Shown in pieces: positions 24,152 through 38,300 of a DNA stretch of 64,000 nucleotides; position 1 is the first letter of the stretch, and every line of letters starts with the position of its first letter. Made by a program: the position numbers and the translations under genes. Below the pieces are notes generated by a model, which was not told where the DNA came from, did no database searches, and worked only from the letters and a program-made list of their open reading frames with translations. The stretch spans positions 620,001 to 684,000 of the forward strand of contig JAHGAU010000015.1 in assembly GCA_019925105.1 (NCBI GenBank). Direction: 5' to 3'. This DNA is from Niebla homalea. Taxonomy: Eukaryota; Ascomycota; Lecanoromycetes; Lecanorales; Ramalinaceae.

Positions 24152-27100
24152 GGGAATAGTAGTAAGAGCTTCGCCAGGAAGCCGGAAAGGCGAGGACGAG
24201 GAATTATATCCTCAGGCAGTGAGTGCAAACGACAAGGCGTCTAGTTGGGTTGTTAATGCAAGATGTTGGTGGAAAGCTTTTGCTGTAGGCTCCGAGCGAG
24301 TGAGTAGGCTGACCTGGAATGGACCGGTGCTGACTAGGGCAAACCTGCCCGAGTAGGATGGTGATTAAGGATTAGAAGTCTCCGTATAACGGACTGGACC
24401 CGCAGATAGTACCGAATGGAGTAAGTGATAATAATCTGTCTTTGAAGGTGCTGTTGTGCGCCTTCCTCGAATCCGTGCCGAGGAAAGGTGAGACGATTGT
24501 CGCTTATGGGGATTGGGGGATGTCTTTGAATGATGTCTTTCCGACCCGCGGAAAGAAGAATGCTTTGCAATTCAGTAAAAGCGAGGATGCGTAGAGCGTT
24601 AAGGCCTGAGAGCGTCAAGCCCGTCAAGCGAGATTCGCAAGAAGGTGAGACGTCAAAAGATTGTTGTGAGCTGGACGGCGTCGCCGTTGGGGAGGCTACA
24701 GCAAAGGCAACTCCGCCTTAAGCGGGAGTTGGCAAAGTCGTAGAGTTGGGTTGTGCGCGGGAGATAGCCGCTAAAGAATTTGAAAGATTAATATTCAGGG
24801 GCCAAAGCTTGACTGCTTGAGATGCGGCCACAGGTCTGCAATCGGTAAGCTTAGCGCCTGTTGGTTGCAACACACCACAGTGTGGGTGAGTGTGGTGGTG
24901 GTGGTTGAAGAAGAAAGTTCGCCGTTGGTTGAATGTGGGGAATCCTGAGATCCTATCAATGCTGTTGCACAATTGACGGCGTATTTCGTAAAGTCGAGAA
25001 ATTGGGTGGAATGTTGAACAAAACTCGAATATCGGTTGCAGCAAGATTCGGGACCCTGTTGTATCGAGCCTCAAACCGGTTGAGGAGGTCGTACAAGAAA
25101 AGGTGGGGTAAAGGGGAGGAAGTGAAGGTAGAAGCGGGATTGATGATGGAATAGTAGAGTGAGAGATGGTTTCGTAGTGGGCGGAATGCGGGAGGTGAGG
25201 TATCTTTATGGGGTTTGAGGATATTGAGATCTGCTTTTGGCGTGCAAGAGGCTAGATGAAGCAGATTATGCACCCCTGCTTGAATCCCCGCTCTTCGGCA
25301 GGATTGTCTGAAGAGCAATGAGCGTCCGGATTCCCATTGGCGGAGAATGCGTGCCCACCTTACAAAGAGGGTCCGCTCTGCAGGTGGGTTAAAATTAAAC
25401 TCCCCTGTCTTTTGCCCTGTCACCCAGCGGTAGGCAGTCGAGGCAAGATGTTTGCAGATAGGCAATAGGCCTGAAATGGTCCTGGTTGGCCCAGGGTCTC
25501 CTTTTGGCTGCCTTTGGGATTACCCAAGAATAAATCTTGGCCCTACATCACTTAGCGCGCGCATTGGATGGCCTATCAACTTCCCCCACTCGACATACTT
25601 AAAACTTGAAAGTAAGGGGTTCGGCAGATGGTGTGGTTCGTGTCACAATGAGCACCTCAACAATGACTCGAATTTGCTCCCCGCAGTAATTTGACTGAGC
25701 TGTTTCGAATGTCTTTCCACTCTGCGGGCACCGTGTTTCAACGTTTCGAAGCTGCGACCAGTCAGATGCGGCGGCAGCTCTGCTGTTAATTAGGCCAATC
25801 TCGATGCGGCCCAAGTGCGGCGTCGAGATCCTTGAGGCTTGAATTGATATCCAGATGGCTGGCTGGACCTGCGTTGCCTTTTTACTTGCCCACGTATCAA
25901 GTATTCCGAGCTTGGACCAGGTGCAGGAGATAATTTGCTGAGGTACCGTTCGCGATGTCTCGTAGACTGGAGATGTCCGAAGACGCCCTAATTCGGTCTG
26001 TACCTTTATGAGTGGCCGACGTGTCTTTAGGCAGACGCAGGCGGGTTGAATGTGGTCCTTTGGTGTGTAAAGAAGATTGTTCTGCTCGCAAAGCATGACC
26101 GGGGGATGAGCTTATTCGATGGCCTTGTGATCAACCCACCCGGTGGCTGTCCGCTTGACTGCTGCCCCAATGATCCAGTCATTGCGCGAGTTCAGCACCT
26201 CATCCGCTCAGACCAAGCATGATTTGTGATCCAGTGACAAACCATTAGTAGGTTCTGCCGAGGATGTTGAGGATCATCCACAGGCCAGAGCACCAAGCGT
26301 GACGAGACTTTCTGACTTGTGCATGTGCTACTGAGATGGACGGATTTTAGCTGAAGAAGGCAGGTGGGATTGTGTGGCGGTGCACAAAAAGCCATCAGCC
26401 ACATCCATTCTCGTCTACGTGCGCTTTACGGATCCGTACTACTACATACTCTTCAAAGGATCGACAGCCAAAAGAAGCAGGATGGTGCATTCAACACCTA
26501 GTGCATCATGCTACCAAGATGAAGCAGAAGCTCCGTTCGCAAGTCTTGAGTAGAGCACCTTGTGTCGAATACTTTGCGCGACCAGCTCCTTCCTATTCTT
26601 GTACTTGGCCCCTAGAGCGAAAGCTCTGAAGAACAGCATTTCTTTGTCTTACTTCATGTTCCGTTGAGGCAGAGCAAATGTTGCACCGATTTGTGCAACC
26701 CAACTCCGAGGGCTCGGCGGCTCGACGTTTCTTTTCACGTCTTGCTTTCCGCTTCCGGTCTCCATCTTTTTGCGTTGCACCAAATTCCATCGCGCCGCCG
26801 CCGCCACCGCCAACACCATAAGAAGCGACGTCACCCGCCCCAAGGATTGTACTTGACGCTACGCGAGGATCAGGCAGCCCACATTTATTCTCCGGATAAA
26901 GATCTGAGACGTGTTCGAGAAGAAGCAAGCTGTCATCATCATCAGCCTCATCTCTTCCATAGGCGTCACCACGCCGCCCAACTGCGTCACCAGGCCTAAT
27001 TCTGTTGTCAACCCATCAAATTAGAAGCGCCGGGCGTCCTGGAGGATCAATTTCTGCAACCAGTGCAGTGGCCTCAGAGTCTCAAAGAGAACCTCGTCAT

Positions 27101-29454
27101 CGGCGGCTCAGTACCGCTGCCGACTGCAGTTTGCAGTAGCGGAATGCAATATCCAGGACGATTCTGCACGATACAAGTTACGACGTCAAGGATTGTCAGT
27201 GCTGTGCAGAGTCTCGCCGTCCTGCTCCTGCAATCCTCTGCAAATCTCTTGTTTCTTCATCGTGCATGCGTCCAGTTTCAACCGGGAACGGATAAGATGT
27301 TTTGCTTCAATGACAGCCTGAAACCAGCGCATATGCGTGGCTGGTTTTGGAGCTGTTCGAACTACGGATTATGCGATGTTTCTGCTAATGTTTCTGTTTC
27401 TTCTTTCCCGCCCTTATACCTACGGAACTGATGTCCCAGCCACGAGTCATCAGTGGTCGTGTTCAATCGTGTCGAGATCGGATCCGTCTGACGAGGTTGC
27501 TCGCTTCATCGTCTACTATTGTATCACCATTGACCGCCTTTCGAGGTGACGCCTGCTAGCTTTTCTTATGCTTTACCTCGTCCCTTGATTTTCACCGCAA
27601 TGACTGAGTGTTGTAGCAGAATCATATACCGCGCAAAGACGGGGGCTTTAGTATTGGGATACTTCAGGCAGGTGGCTTATGATGATGGTCAGCGTGCTGT
27701 GTTCCTAGGATGTTGTTACTGACTCGCTGGCCGCCCTCTTCATCGTCCGGGCTCTGCTTCTTCGATATGGGTGTCTGCTAATGCGTTGGGCTCAGGTAAG
27801 ACTCGATCAGGGCCCTCATTACCCGTGAAAAGTGACGGAGCTCTATGGCGAAGATCGCTGCAACGAATCTCGTCCTCGGTAAAGATTTGTCATTGTCATT
27901 ATGCCTTCTCATCCAGGATACCCTCCATTTCGCACCCTGGCTCGGTTCTCTTCGCGTGGCTGATGCATGATCGCAAAGCCAATGCAATGGCCACTGCAAC
28001 GCTGTAAGATCAGCATCGGGCACCACCAAGATCTGATGAACCTCTGAGAAAGATACAATGTTACGTCAGCTTAGTCCTCAAGATATTGTCGGATCAAAAG
28101 TCCGACACATACCTGCATGCTGTCTCTCTCCATAATACCCCCTTGTCATTTGTCCCTAGGACCACCAGCCGCTTGAGGCTCAATAACTCTTTACATCCAT
28201 CCGACCCTGATGTAGACATCATCAAGCCTCGCCCAGTCTCGAGACTGCGATACGTCCTTGGAAAGGTTGGGAAAAGAAGATTGACCCAACAGTGACATGT
28301 GTCAGATCATAAAGTAAATATGACATTAACATATGCTCGGAACAATCTTCCAACGAATCTCGAACAAGCGATAGGGTGCGCAACACACCATCCTCGCGAT
28401 CCTTAGCTCAGTGAGGCTTACCAATTCCCACCATCCCAAATTACACCCAGTCGGTGCGAGAAAAAAGATTAAAGGTCATCGGATGTTACATTGCCGCGCG
28501 CCTCATACATGGTAAAAGCGAATCTGCTCTGCTGCCATGCAGTGAGAGCCTTGTGCTGTCAATCTAGGCTCGCAACTTGTCGTCATTATTGTTTGCTTCG
28601 AGGCTTCTGCAGGATGTCCTTCACGTATACGTCTCCGTCTCATGAGTCCATGATGTGGTTCTAGGCATAGGGTGGTGCGCTGGCAGATGATGCGACATGG
28701 TAGTGAGAAGGTCCCCGAGGCTTTTGGGGTGTCTCTGATCGTGGATGGCAATACTGGCTTCACGTTAAGACTACTTAATGTTTCCGGATTTTACATCTGA
28801 ATATACCATTTCGACCAGGCATTCCAATTAGCTATACGTATCTCAGGAACGTTTCATCCAATCCTGTTCATGTCTCGGGACTTTTGCAATATAGCAGATG
28901 ATATTGGCCTTACGGTCTACTTCAAACCCAGCGGGGCGGGTTGCATTGTACATTGTGGAGGAGATGGCAAGGTTCAATTCACAGACAAGTTGGTATTGAA
29001 TATTTGGCTTGCTCGTTGCTCAAACCGAGAAAAGCCGAAAGGTGCTCTATTCTTTTTTCTTTCAATAGATGGATATGATGGTCTAACGTAAGCTCGCATT
29101 TTTCCACCGGGAAGACCGAGAGTATTTCAATGTCCCTAACAACGCCGCCATCCAGTGATGCGTTTCCTCTGATTTACCAGAATGTGCCTTTAATATTTCG
29201 GCCTCCGCTGTCGCAGTTCAACCTTTACCACCATTTCGTGATATCATCCTTTAATGCTCGATGTGTTGAACTCTCATAACAATATTACGAATTCCCAAAT
29301 TAGTAATTGATTTTGGCCATCATGTCATCATAAGCATCCACGTTGCTGAGTCCCCCTGGGATCTGCCAGCCTGCAAGCTATCAGGCAACTTTTCCCCAGA
29401 CCGCAACTGGTTCGTCTATGAGCTGCGAGCTCTGGTCGCCTTCGGCTGCCGGAA
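24152..29454. other. Gene-poor 5.3-kb stretch
   Basis: The first kilobase is probably the promoter and long leader of the cyclin gene. Beyond that, frames of 60-170 codons occur on both strands (24956-25465 -, 25599-26096 -, 27063-27431 +, 28870-29091 +) with no recognised family and no consistent intron joins. Base composition is unlike the RIP-like islands. I see no tRNA, repeat or element end here. Confidence 0.45.
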
Positions 29455-31020
29455 TCACTTCGCTATCGGTACAACAGGGGTGAAGGCCGAGACTCCCTCT
29501 GCCGGAGTATCGCCCTGAGAAGTTTGAGGCGTGATGTTCTCAGGCGTCTGTCCTGGTTGGTTGAAACTCGAAGAGGAGGATGCTGTTTGCCCCCAGCCAA
29601 AGGCTCTGCGGTCGTGTAGAGAGTCGGGTGTTTGAGGAGTCTCAGGCTTGCGGCCTACGACAATGACACTATGGTCACATCAGTACCACACTTGACGGTC
29701 TTGTTGCCATTGATTGAGGGTGGTCTCACTTGGTCTGATAAGAGTGTATCGATCGATCCTTCAATTCCGGCCTCAGCTTCGCCATCAGTACGCTCACTTC
29801 ATCCGCCTTCCATTTCGGCTCAGCACCCCTTGTTAAAAGACCCATGCTGATACCCTCCAAGCCTTCGATATGCGCCAGTAGTTGGTATTTGCCCACCTCC
29901 TTCAGCTTCTTGTCCTTCGGCCAGGGGTTCGTGGGCGATTTGATCACCACCTGTTTGATGTCCACGAAACCCGCTCTTTCGAACCAGGGCATGTAGTCTG
30001 TATGCAGCGGTACAGGGCGATTGTAATTCTCGGCGGCTTCTGTGATTTTGGTGGACCAGTATGAGAGAGAGCTGTCTTCTTTAAGGGAGCCATCATCTGA
30101 GGCGAAGCGGCAGTTGAGCTCCTGAAGCTCGAAGTAGCCGCCAGGCTTGGTGTGCCTATGCCCGAGTCAGCCTGAACAATGCTTGGGAGAGAGTGGCAGT
30201 ACGTACTGGAAAGCTTTTCTGATGAATCGCTTCCAATTGCCGAATGAGGTCAACATGAAGCGGGAATGTATGTAGTCAAAATGATTGTCTGGCCATGTCC
30301 AGTCTTTTGCCTCGACGTCATCGACCTCGAAATGGACATTCTCTGGAACCCTACATATTCCTTGTAAGCTCCTGCCCAGGGATCGAGTTGACCTCGCCTG
30401 CTCTTGGTAAGGCATACCAGGACGGCTGGACTGGAGACAAGTCCACCCCGTACACCTCAGAATCTGGATATTGTTCTCCCATCTCAATAGCCCAGATGCC
30501 AGTCCCTGTTCCGATATCAAGGACGTGTGACGGATTATGGAGAGGTGCAAGATGCAGATGCCCATCACACAGCATCATCATGATATGGTGCTTGAGGTCG
30601 ATGCGGTCAAGCTCCTTCTGTAGATCATTGTTGGTCAATCAATGTTTTTCGCAAAATGTGCGGCCCGCGTTTCTCTGGAATGTGGACATGAGTTGCAAGG
30701 GCAAAGGCCTACCTCATCGTTTGGGAGAGGGTAAGAGCCAGCTTTATAGCCATGATATCGTCTGCCATTCTCATATTCGTACTCGATTACACTGGACGTG
30801 ATGGATTTCGAGTCGTAGGTGCTGTGACAATGACAAAGTCAGAATCAATGTAGGACAAATGGGGATGTTGTGCCTACAGAAGATCGTCGCTTGGGGAGCC
30901 TCGCTGCTTTCCATTAGTGATGGTGGGGATGAGAGTGTGCGATGATGATACCTGGTCGACCTCTATCATGGACGGTGGCGGGCTGATGATCAGAGCGTTT
31001 GGATCCCTTGGTCCTAGCAT
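29455..31020 (-). CDS. LaeA-like SAM-dependent methyltransferase (TAM/UMTA type)
   Basis: Fungal class I methyltransferase of the LaeA-like group. Members range from the global secondary-metabolism regulator LaeA to pathway enzymes; the substrate here is unknown. Six exons, 31020-30878, 30821-30713, 30617-30418, 30350-30207, 30155-29730 and 29668-29455, all join in phase and give 411 residues. Motifs are YHGYKAGSYPLPNDE, then LDLKHHI-like RIDLKHHIMMML, motif I VLDIGTGTGIWAIEM (residues about 116-130), VYGVDLSPVQPSW, FDYIHSRFM, KPGGYFELQEL, and near the C-terminus VIVVGRKPE. A Thr/Gln/Pro-rich tail follows. First in-frame ATG chosen; a second lies at 30969. It is the last gene before the large RIP-like block, about 530 bp from its TIR. 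Orthology to LaeA itself is not claimed. Confidence 0.85.
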
Positions 31021-31548
31021 GATGATGGCTCGCTCATGCACCAATCACGGATTGTTCTCGTGCGCCAATGGCCCTGTCATTGTACTACACTGGCCAATGG
31101 CCAATGGGCCGAATACTTGGGAACCCACATGCCTCTATTGCCAGCAAGCTGAGAAGACAAGCTTGAGCGTGCCAGATGGGGGTGGGGGAGAGGGACTTCT
31201 TAAACCCTGGAATTAGTGAGAAGTTGAGAAATGCAGTAAGCGAGAAGAGACCGTCGCCCTTGTAGAAGATTGATTAATTGCATTTTCGATAGACTCCCTT
31301 GTTTTTCCCTTAGGTTCTTTGAACTTGTCAGTCCGAAGTCGTGACCATGATCGCCTACCATTTAGACCGTTCTTGATGAGGGGCCAGAACCACGCTACAA
31401 ACGAATCCCACAGTTTGTCCCACGGACCATACAATTAAAGTGTTCCCTCGGGATTTCGGCCTAGGCTTTACCAGACTGCCGGATTTTTGGCTGCAAGAGG
31501 CTGGGATTTTCCCCAACGGTGTGGCCGCTAAAAGAAGCTACTTGAGCC
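31021..31548. other. Intergenic: methyltransferase upstream region up to the transposon TIR
   Basis: Normal base composition, no recognised gene. It carries the methyltransferase promoter and ends at the TA duplication of the TIR element. Confidence 0.5.
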
Positions 31549-31550
31549 TA

Positions 31551-31655
31551 TTGTCGAATCCAAATCATATGTCTCCCGGCGCTAGTAAGCGGACCGCGCA
31601 CCTTTTTTTTGGTGAAAACCCCGCTTACCACCGCCAGCAGCTGCTTTTTACGATT
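31551..31655 (+). repeat. Left terminal inverted repeat of the TIR element
   Basis: Matches the reverse complement of 42237-42341, with mismatches only of the C/T or A/G kind. It includes the GC-rich core GGCGCTAGTAAGCGGACCGC and a poly-T run flanked by GGTG. Confidence 0.85.
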
Positions 31656-31739
31656 TATTTGGATTTTATTGCTTTATAAGGCTTAATATATAGCTTAAAT
31701 AAACAATTAAGAATATTATAAGGTATAATTCATCCTTTA

Positions 31740-32182
31740 AGGCCTACTTTATCGTTGTCGCTATTGTTGCGGTATTTACCCTATTTTTTTCTACCGCTTT
31801 AATAATCTTTTTTAACCTTATTACCCAGAATTCTTATACCGTAATACTTAAAGTTCCGATTTCTAAGGAAATACGGGCTATATATAAATAAGACTTTAAA
31901 TAAGAACGATTTAATCTATAAATAACCGAAAGGAAGAATATTTATTAAAGGATAATAATTTAATATTATTATTATTAAAAAAACTTTAAAGAACTTTATA
32001 TTTTATTATTCTATATTAAACGGCTTAAACTTTTATTTAATTATATTATTAAAACGATTTAATAATATTTTATCTGGAATTTTAACGTTTACCTTAACGA
32101 GATTAATTAATATATATAGGATAAATTTAATATTAATACCTTTAATTAAATAATTAAATGAATTATATTTTATAGTTTTAAA
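31740..32182 (+). pseudogene. N-terminal remnant of a Tc1-type transposase
   Basis: Degenerate sequence between the left TIR and the LTR insertion. The reading PISKEIRAIYK near 31857-31890 resembles the helix-turn-helix region of fungal Tc1-like transposases, followed by stop-riddled sequence. Because the C-terminal half resumes on the far side of the retrotransposon, I read this as the front part of the same gene. Weak evidence by itself. Confidence 0.4.
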
Positions 32183-32187
32183 ATAAC

Positions 32188-32343
32188 TGTTGGTGTATGG
32201 ACCAAAAAGTGTGATAATATATGGATAATGATTCTACCTGAATGTAGATAAGATCCTAAGGATCATTTATCCTCTACGTATAAAGAGTATCCTATATTTA
32301 TAAATGCTCCCTGGTATCCCTTATGCTATATATATATATAATA
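32188..32343. repeat. Left LTR
   Basis: 156 bp, starts TGTTGGTGTATGG. The outer (left) third keeps its G and C bases while the inner end is reduced to TATATATA where the other copy reads GTATGCACATAACA. Confidence 0.85.
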
Positions 32344-35300
32344 AATATTATTAAAAAGAAAAAAGGCCACTATTTACAATAGTGTTTACCTTAATATATT
32401 AATATAAATATTAATACCCGATAATACGTTATACTTATACTTTTATACCAAAATTTCACCCGGTCTTACGGGGGCGGCCGCGACCACGCTTAAGATAAAG
32501 CGTATAAGGAGTGCCGGTAGATAATAAAAGTATTACTTCAATAAACGCCGGTAATCGCGATAAAGTAATATAAGGTTTACTATAATAAATAATAATAACG
32601 TTATTGAATTCAGGATAAATAACGTAAAATTTATATAATAAGTTTAAGTATAATTTTAATAACGGAAACTTATTATTATATTTTATACCTTAAGTAACTT
32701 ATTTAATTAAGTATTTATTATTTCTTTCCTTATAAATAATCTTTTTAATAATATATTCCTCTTTATTCTCGGAATCTATTTTAAATATAAGCGGCGCGTT
32801 ATAATTAAGTTATTTATTAAAAAAGTTTTTTATTAAATTATTAATTAACTTAAATATATTAATTAAAATAACCGGTATTATTTTTATATTAATAAATAAT
32901 TTAAGTTTATATATAAAATAATTAATTTTCTTAATAATAAAGAAAAGTCCGGCGCGTTATTAATATAACTTATAATTTTTAATATTGAAGATATTATATT
33001 TATAGTATAATTTTAAATAGATTAAATTATTAATATTAAATTAAATTAACTTACGGCTTTAATTATACCGGAATTTAATTATTATTTACGTAAATTCTAA
33101 CGTATTTTATATTTTTTTACGATTTTATAATTAAAATATATTGTATTTAAAAATTAAAAAGGTTATTAAAAGGTTTAAAAGGTTACGGATATTTATATTA
33201 TAATAGATTTTATTTAAAATAAATTTAATTAACGTTAATTTTAAATTATTTAAAATACCTTAAATATATAAAATAATATTTATTTAATTATAATCCGGAT
33301 ACGTAATTATAAAGTAACGTAATATAATCTTAACCGTTTAATTAATCCGTTTTAATTAACCGTTAATTTAAGGGTAATATATATTAAACGTAAGAATTTA
33401 AGTATTTATTTCTTTAAATATAAATTTCTAAAGTATAAAAATAAATTTACGATCTTTATTTAATATAATATTAGAAAAAATACCTTAATTTTATCTTATT
33501 AATTCTATTAATAATAATTTTACTTAATTATTAACCTTAAATTTAATACTATTAAGGAATAAAAATACCCGTTTAAAGAACTTATTAATAACGGTAAGGA
33601 ATATATTATAATTATATTAATTTAATAAAGTAATAATAAAATCTATATAAATAATATAGAAGATAATTAACGGGCTTAAAATTAATTAAAATAATCTATA
33701 AGGTATATATTTTTAGTTTAATTTAAACTATATTTAAGGTAATACGTAATATATTTCCGTAGTTATTTATTTAATTTAAATAGATATATTAAGTTTATTA
33801 ATTTATTATAGGATCGGTTAAAGTTATTATATAATAAACTATTATATATTTATTAAAAGATTATTTTTTTAAGTTTATTAAGTATATATAATCGTAATAA
33901 ATAATTAACCGATTTTAAATTATAAATAAGGTTATCCTTTAATATAAAATATAATTTAATTTTTATATTTTATAAATTTAACTCTTCTTTAATTATTAAG
34001 ACTTTTTATAATTTTATTTATATTTTATCTTTTATATATTTTTCTTTAATTTACCTTTTAAATTTATTTAAAATATAAATATAATAAAAAGCAATTAATT
34101 TATTATTATTTATATTATTAAAAATTCCGATTTCTATAGATAAAGTTTATGTATTATTAATTAATCGTAAAAATATATTAAGAACGATATTTACTAAATC
34201 CGATTTATAGCGTAATAAAATATTAAATATTAATAAATATTATAACGCGTAAATTAAGCGGAAATTAAGCTTATTAATTATAAAGGTCTTTAAATTAATT
34301 TATTTAAAAATATTAATAATTACGTTATAATTTATAAAGATTATATAATTAAATTTATAATAATTTATTTTAATTAAATATTTAATTTTACGTATAACCT
34401 AAATTATACTCGTAATCTTTAACTTTATAAATTAATAATTTTTTTAAATTATATTTAAGCTTTTATTAAGGAATATTATTAATTATATTTTATTATATAT
34501 AATTTTTAATAAATTGCTGGTCTCCGTAATATTATAAAATAACGGGTTATCCTTAATATAATATATTATAACCATAATATTTAATTTTTTTAATATATTA
34601 ATATTAATAAATAAGGGTTAATTAAGATTATAATTTATAAGAAATAACGGTTTTAAAAACGCGTTTTTTAAATCCTTAAAAATACGGTCCTTTTTTTAAA
34701 TAAGTATAAACTTAATCCGAGATATCCTTTACTTATAGTATAGACCGGTATACTTTAAATTTATTTTCCTTAAATCTATAATAAAAAAGATTTTATATAT
34801 TTAAAACGGGGTAATATATTAAGTATAATTCTTTACTTTAATACGTAATTAATTTATAAGATTAAGGAAGACTTTAAGGTTTCTTAATAAATTAAGAAAT
34901 TTAAGATTCTATATAATTTTAATTTTATTATTAAGCGTAAATATCCTTAAAGAATTAACTTATTAATTAAAAAGCTTAATTATAAAATAATTAATAAATA
35001 ATTTTATTAATAAAAAATCTACGTATTTATCTTTAAGAATTTAAAAAACTTAACGTAAATAAATAATATATTCCTTTAATAAATAATTAAAAATAATTAT
35101 ATTATTTATAAATACTTATATAAAATCTTATATTAAACGTAATATATTATTTATTTATTTTTATATATATAAAAACTGCCTTTAAAATTTATTAATATAA
35201 CCGAAGATTCCTTTTAATCCTTATAAAAGATAATATAAAGTTTATATTAATCGGATTTACGTATAAGAAATTAATAAAAATAACCGTAAATATTAATTAC

Positions 35301-38300
35301 GGTAATATATTTATAATTTATAATTAAAGAAATTATTTTTTATTATAATAATAATAAATATAAATCGGAAATTATAATTTTATTAAATAATTAAATATTA
35401 ATTATAATATAACTTTTATATCCGTTTAAAATATTACGTTAAATAATAAAAATAAAATATAAAAATTCTGTAAGTTATATAAATTAATATAGCTTACCCT
35501 TATTATATATCTTATTTAAAGCTTAATCTATAATTTTTTAATTTTTACGTTTAATATTATATATTTTTTTAAGTTTAATAATTATATTAAGTTAAAAATT
35601 AATAAATATATATTAATTTTCTAGAATATTAATTATAATATTATTATCTTTAAAAATATTATTAAATTCTTTAACGATATTATTTAATTAAATTTATATA
35701 TTTCTATTGTATATATAAATTCTAACGTTATTAAATAAAACTTATTCTTTACGGTTATTAATTTATAATAATCGGTTTAAATAAGTCTTTAAATAATTAA
35801 AAATTATAGAAATTATTCCGGAGAATATAAAAATTAATATTATTATTATAATAACTTTATAAATTTATAACTTGGATTTTTAAGTTTTCTATTTATAAGT
35901 AATAAATAATATTAATAAACTTAAGACTATTATATAATAAAATTATAAGGGTAAATTATATAAAATTCCAAGTTTTATTTTATATAATAAGTTAACCTTT
36001 TAATTAATATCGTTTTTAATTTGAACGACCGATATTTTTAAATTAACGATATATATAAATACGTTATTTCGGAATTTAAGATTATAAAATGGTATTAATT
36101 ACGGTTTAAAGATAAAATCCCGGGACTTTAATAGTTCTTTTAAAATCCCTTTTTTTTAATATATAATTAATACTTATACCGTACTATAAGTTAAGACTTA
36201 AGTTTATTACTTTATATAAATTATATATTATAATTACGTTACTTTTTTTATAAAAGTAATTATTTTAATATTTATATTTTTATAAGTATTAATAATATAT
36301 TTTTAATTATTAAAATTAATTATTATTTTATTAAAAGTTATAATATTGGTAACGATTAAAATATTAATAAATAAATTATATATTAAATAAATTTTAACTA
36401 AGATTTTTTTAAAATAAATATTATATTCTTTTCCTTTAAGAAGAATAAGTTAAATATTATAAATTTATTAATAATTAACTTAAAATTATTAACGTTTATA
36501 ATCGGAATTAACTTAAATAATTTCTGGATTTTAAAATTTAAATCTAGAATTTAAAAGAATATAATATTATAATTAATAATTATAATAAAATACCAGCTAT
36601 TTATATAAAAGTTTATTACGGGTGAATTAAGGGTAAATTGGATTTTATTTATAATATATTAATATACCTTAAAGGTAAAACTTATAAGGTACGTATTCCT
36701 TATTATAATAAAGTTAATAATTATAAGTAATATATTATTAATTTATTAAGCTTATATATATTAATTATTAACGGATTAAATCCGTTAATTTAGCGGAAAG
36801 GCCTTAAAAGTACTTAAGTTTACTCCTTCTGATTTTTAATAATTATATTTAAAATAAATAAAAAGTTTATTTTATAATAAATATTTTAATATATATTTAA
36901 TATATTAATAATATACGGGGAATTAATATATAAAATATACTTTTTCTATAATAAAGTCGTTATTATTTTAAGATCCTTTTAATTCCTTTTTATTAAATAA
37001 CGTATTCTCCTTTTCTTTATCCTTAAATATAAAGGCTTAATTAACCCTTTATTTTATACGGCGTATTTAATATTTGAAATCAGACCCTTTTCTTAAGGGC
37101 CCTGATTTTCTTTAGTTTAACGTTAATATTTTCTTTTATAATATTAAGGGTAATTACTATTATCTTTTTTTTAAAAAACGTATATTATAAGCTTTATTTT
37201 ATTTATACGCTTAAGAAAATAATATTAATAATTAAAAAAAGATTAACTTTTGAATTTTCTATAAAATTCCGGTTATTTTAAAATAATATATCCGTTTTAT
37301 AATTTTACGGATATATTTATAAAGGTATATAATACTTAATAATATAAACTTATTAATTATATTTAAATTTATTTATAAGCTTAAAATAATTATTAATAAT
37401 AATAATTATAATTAATAATTATAAATCCTATTAAAATTCTAAATTTAATCCGCCGTAAATAAATGTGAATTAATTTTAAATATTATTAAAATTTAACGTA
37501 TATATAGCTTATAGAATAATCTATATATATTTACGGGGCTCTTAATTCTGAAAAACATTATTTATAATATACTTTTTAATAACTAGAATATTTAAGTTAA
37601 CTTATTAAGGTAACTTAAATTTAACAATAATTTAAGAAGTCTATTTAATTAAACCGTCGTTATATTTAATAAGTCATTTTTCGGCATTTAATAACTTTAT
37701 AATATATTACTTTAAAACGGTACTTTTTAAGTATAATTATAGATTATTCCGCAATAATTATATATTTATTATTTAAATAATATCCTTTAATTAATCAATA
37801 AAGATATATATATCCCAGAAAAAAATATACTTCCCGGAATACTTAATTATAAGAACTATATTGAAGGACTTATTTTTATAAAAAGGATTGAAAAATCCGA
37901 CGTTATTAAGATTAAAATTTATTAATTAATTTAACTATAAGCTTTTTATTAATTATATTATGCTATTAAGAAAAAGGAATAAATTATTATTAAAATTATT
38001 TTATTATTAACCTTATATAATAATAAGAATTAATTCTTAAATTATACCCCGTAATTATATTATTTACTCTTTAATAAAGCCTATTATTTTTAACCGATTA
38101 AGCGGATTAATAAGTTAAATGAAAATTGCTTTTTTAATAAAGGTATTTCTTATTTAATATAATAAACTTAAGTTTAATAAATTTGATTTTAATATATTAA
38201 ATTTATTAAGTTTAAATTCTAATTTAATACTTAAAGTTAAAAGGGAGCGTTATAATGTTAATATTAATATAAAAAATAAATCTAATAATTATTATAAAGG

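Noticed and set aside
24956..25465. 169-codon minus-strand frame upstream of the PCL cyclin as a separate gene
   Set aside because: No recognised family and no plausible intron join to the cyclin; more likely leader or promoter sequence.
22892..31020. A secondary-metabolite gene cluster around the LaeA-like methyltransferase
   Set aside because: No synthase, P450, transporter or transcription factor gene is present nearby.
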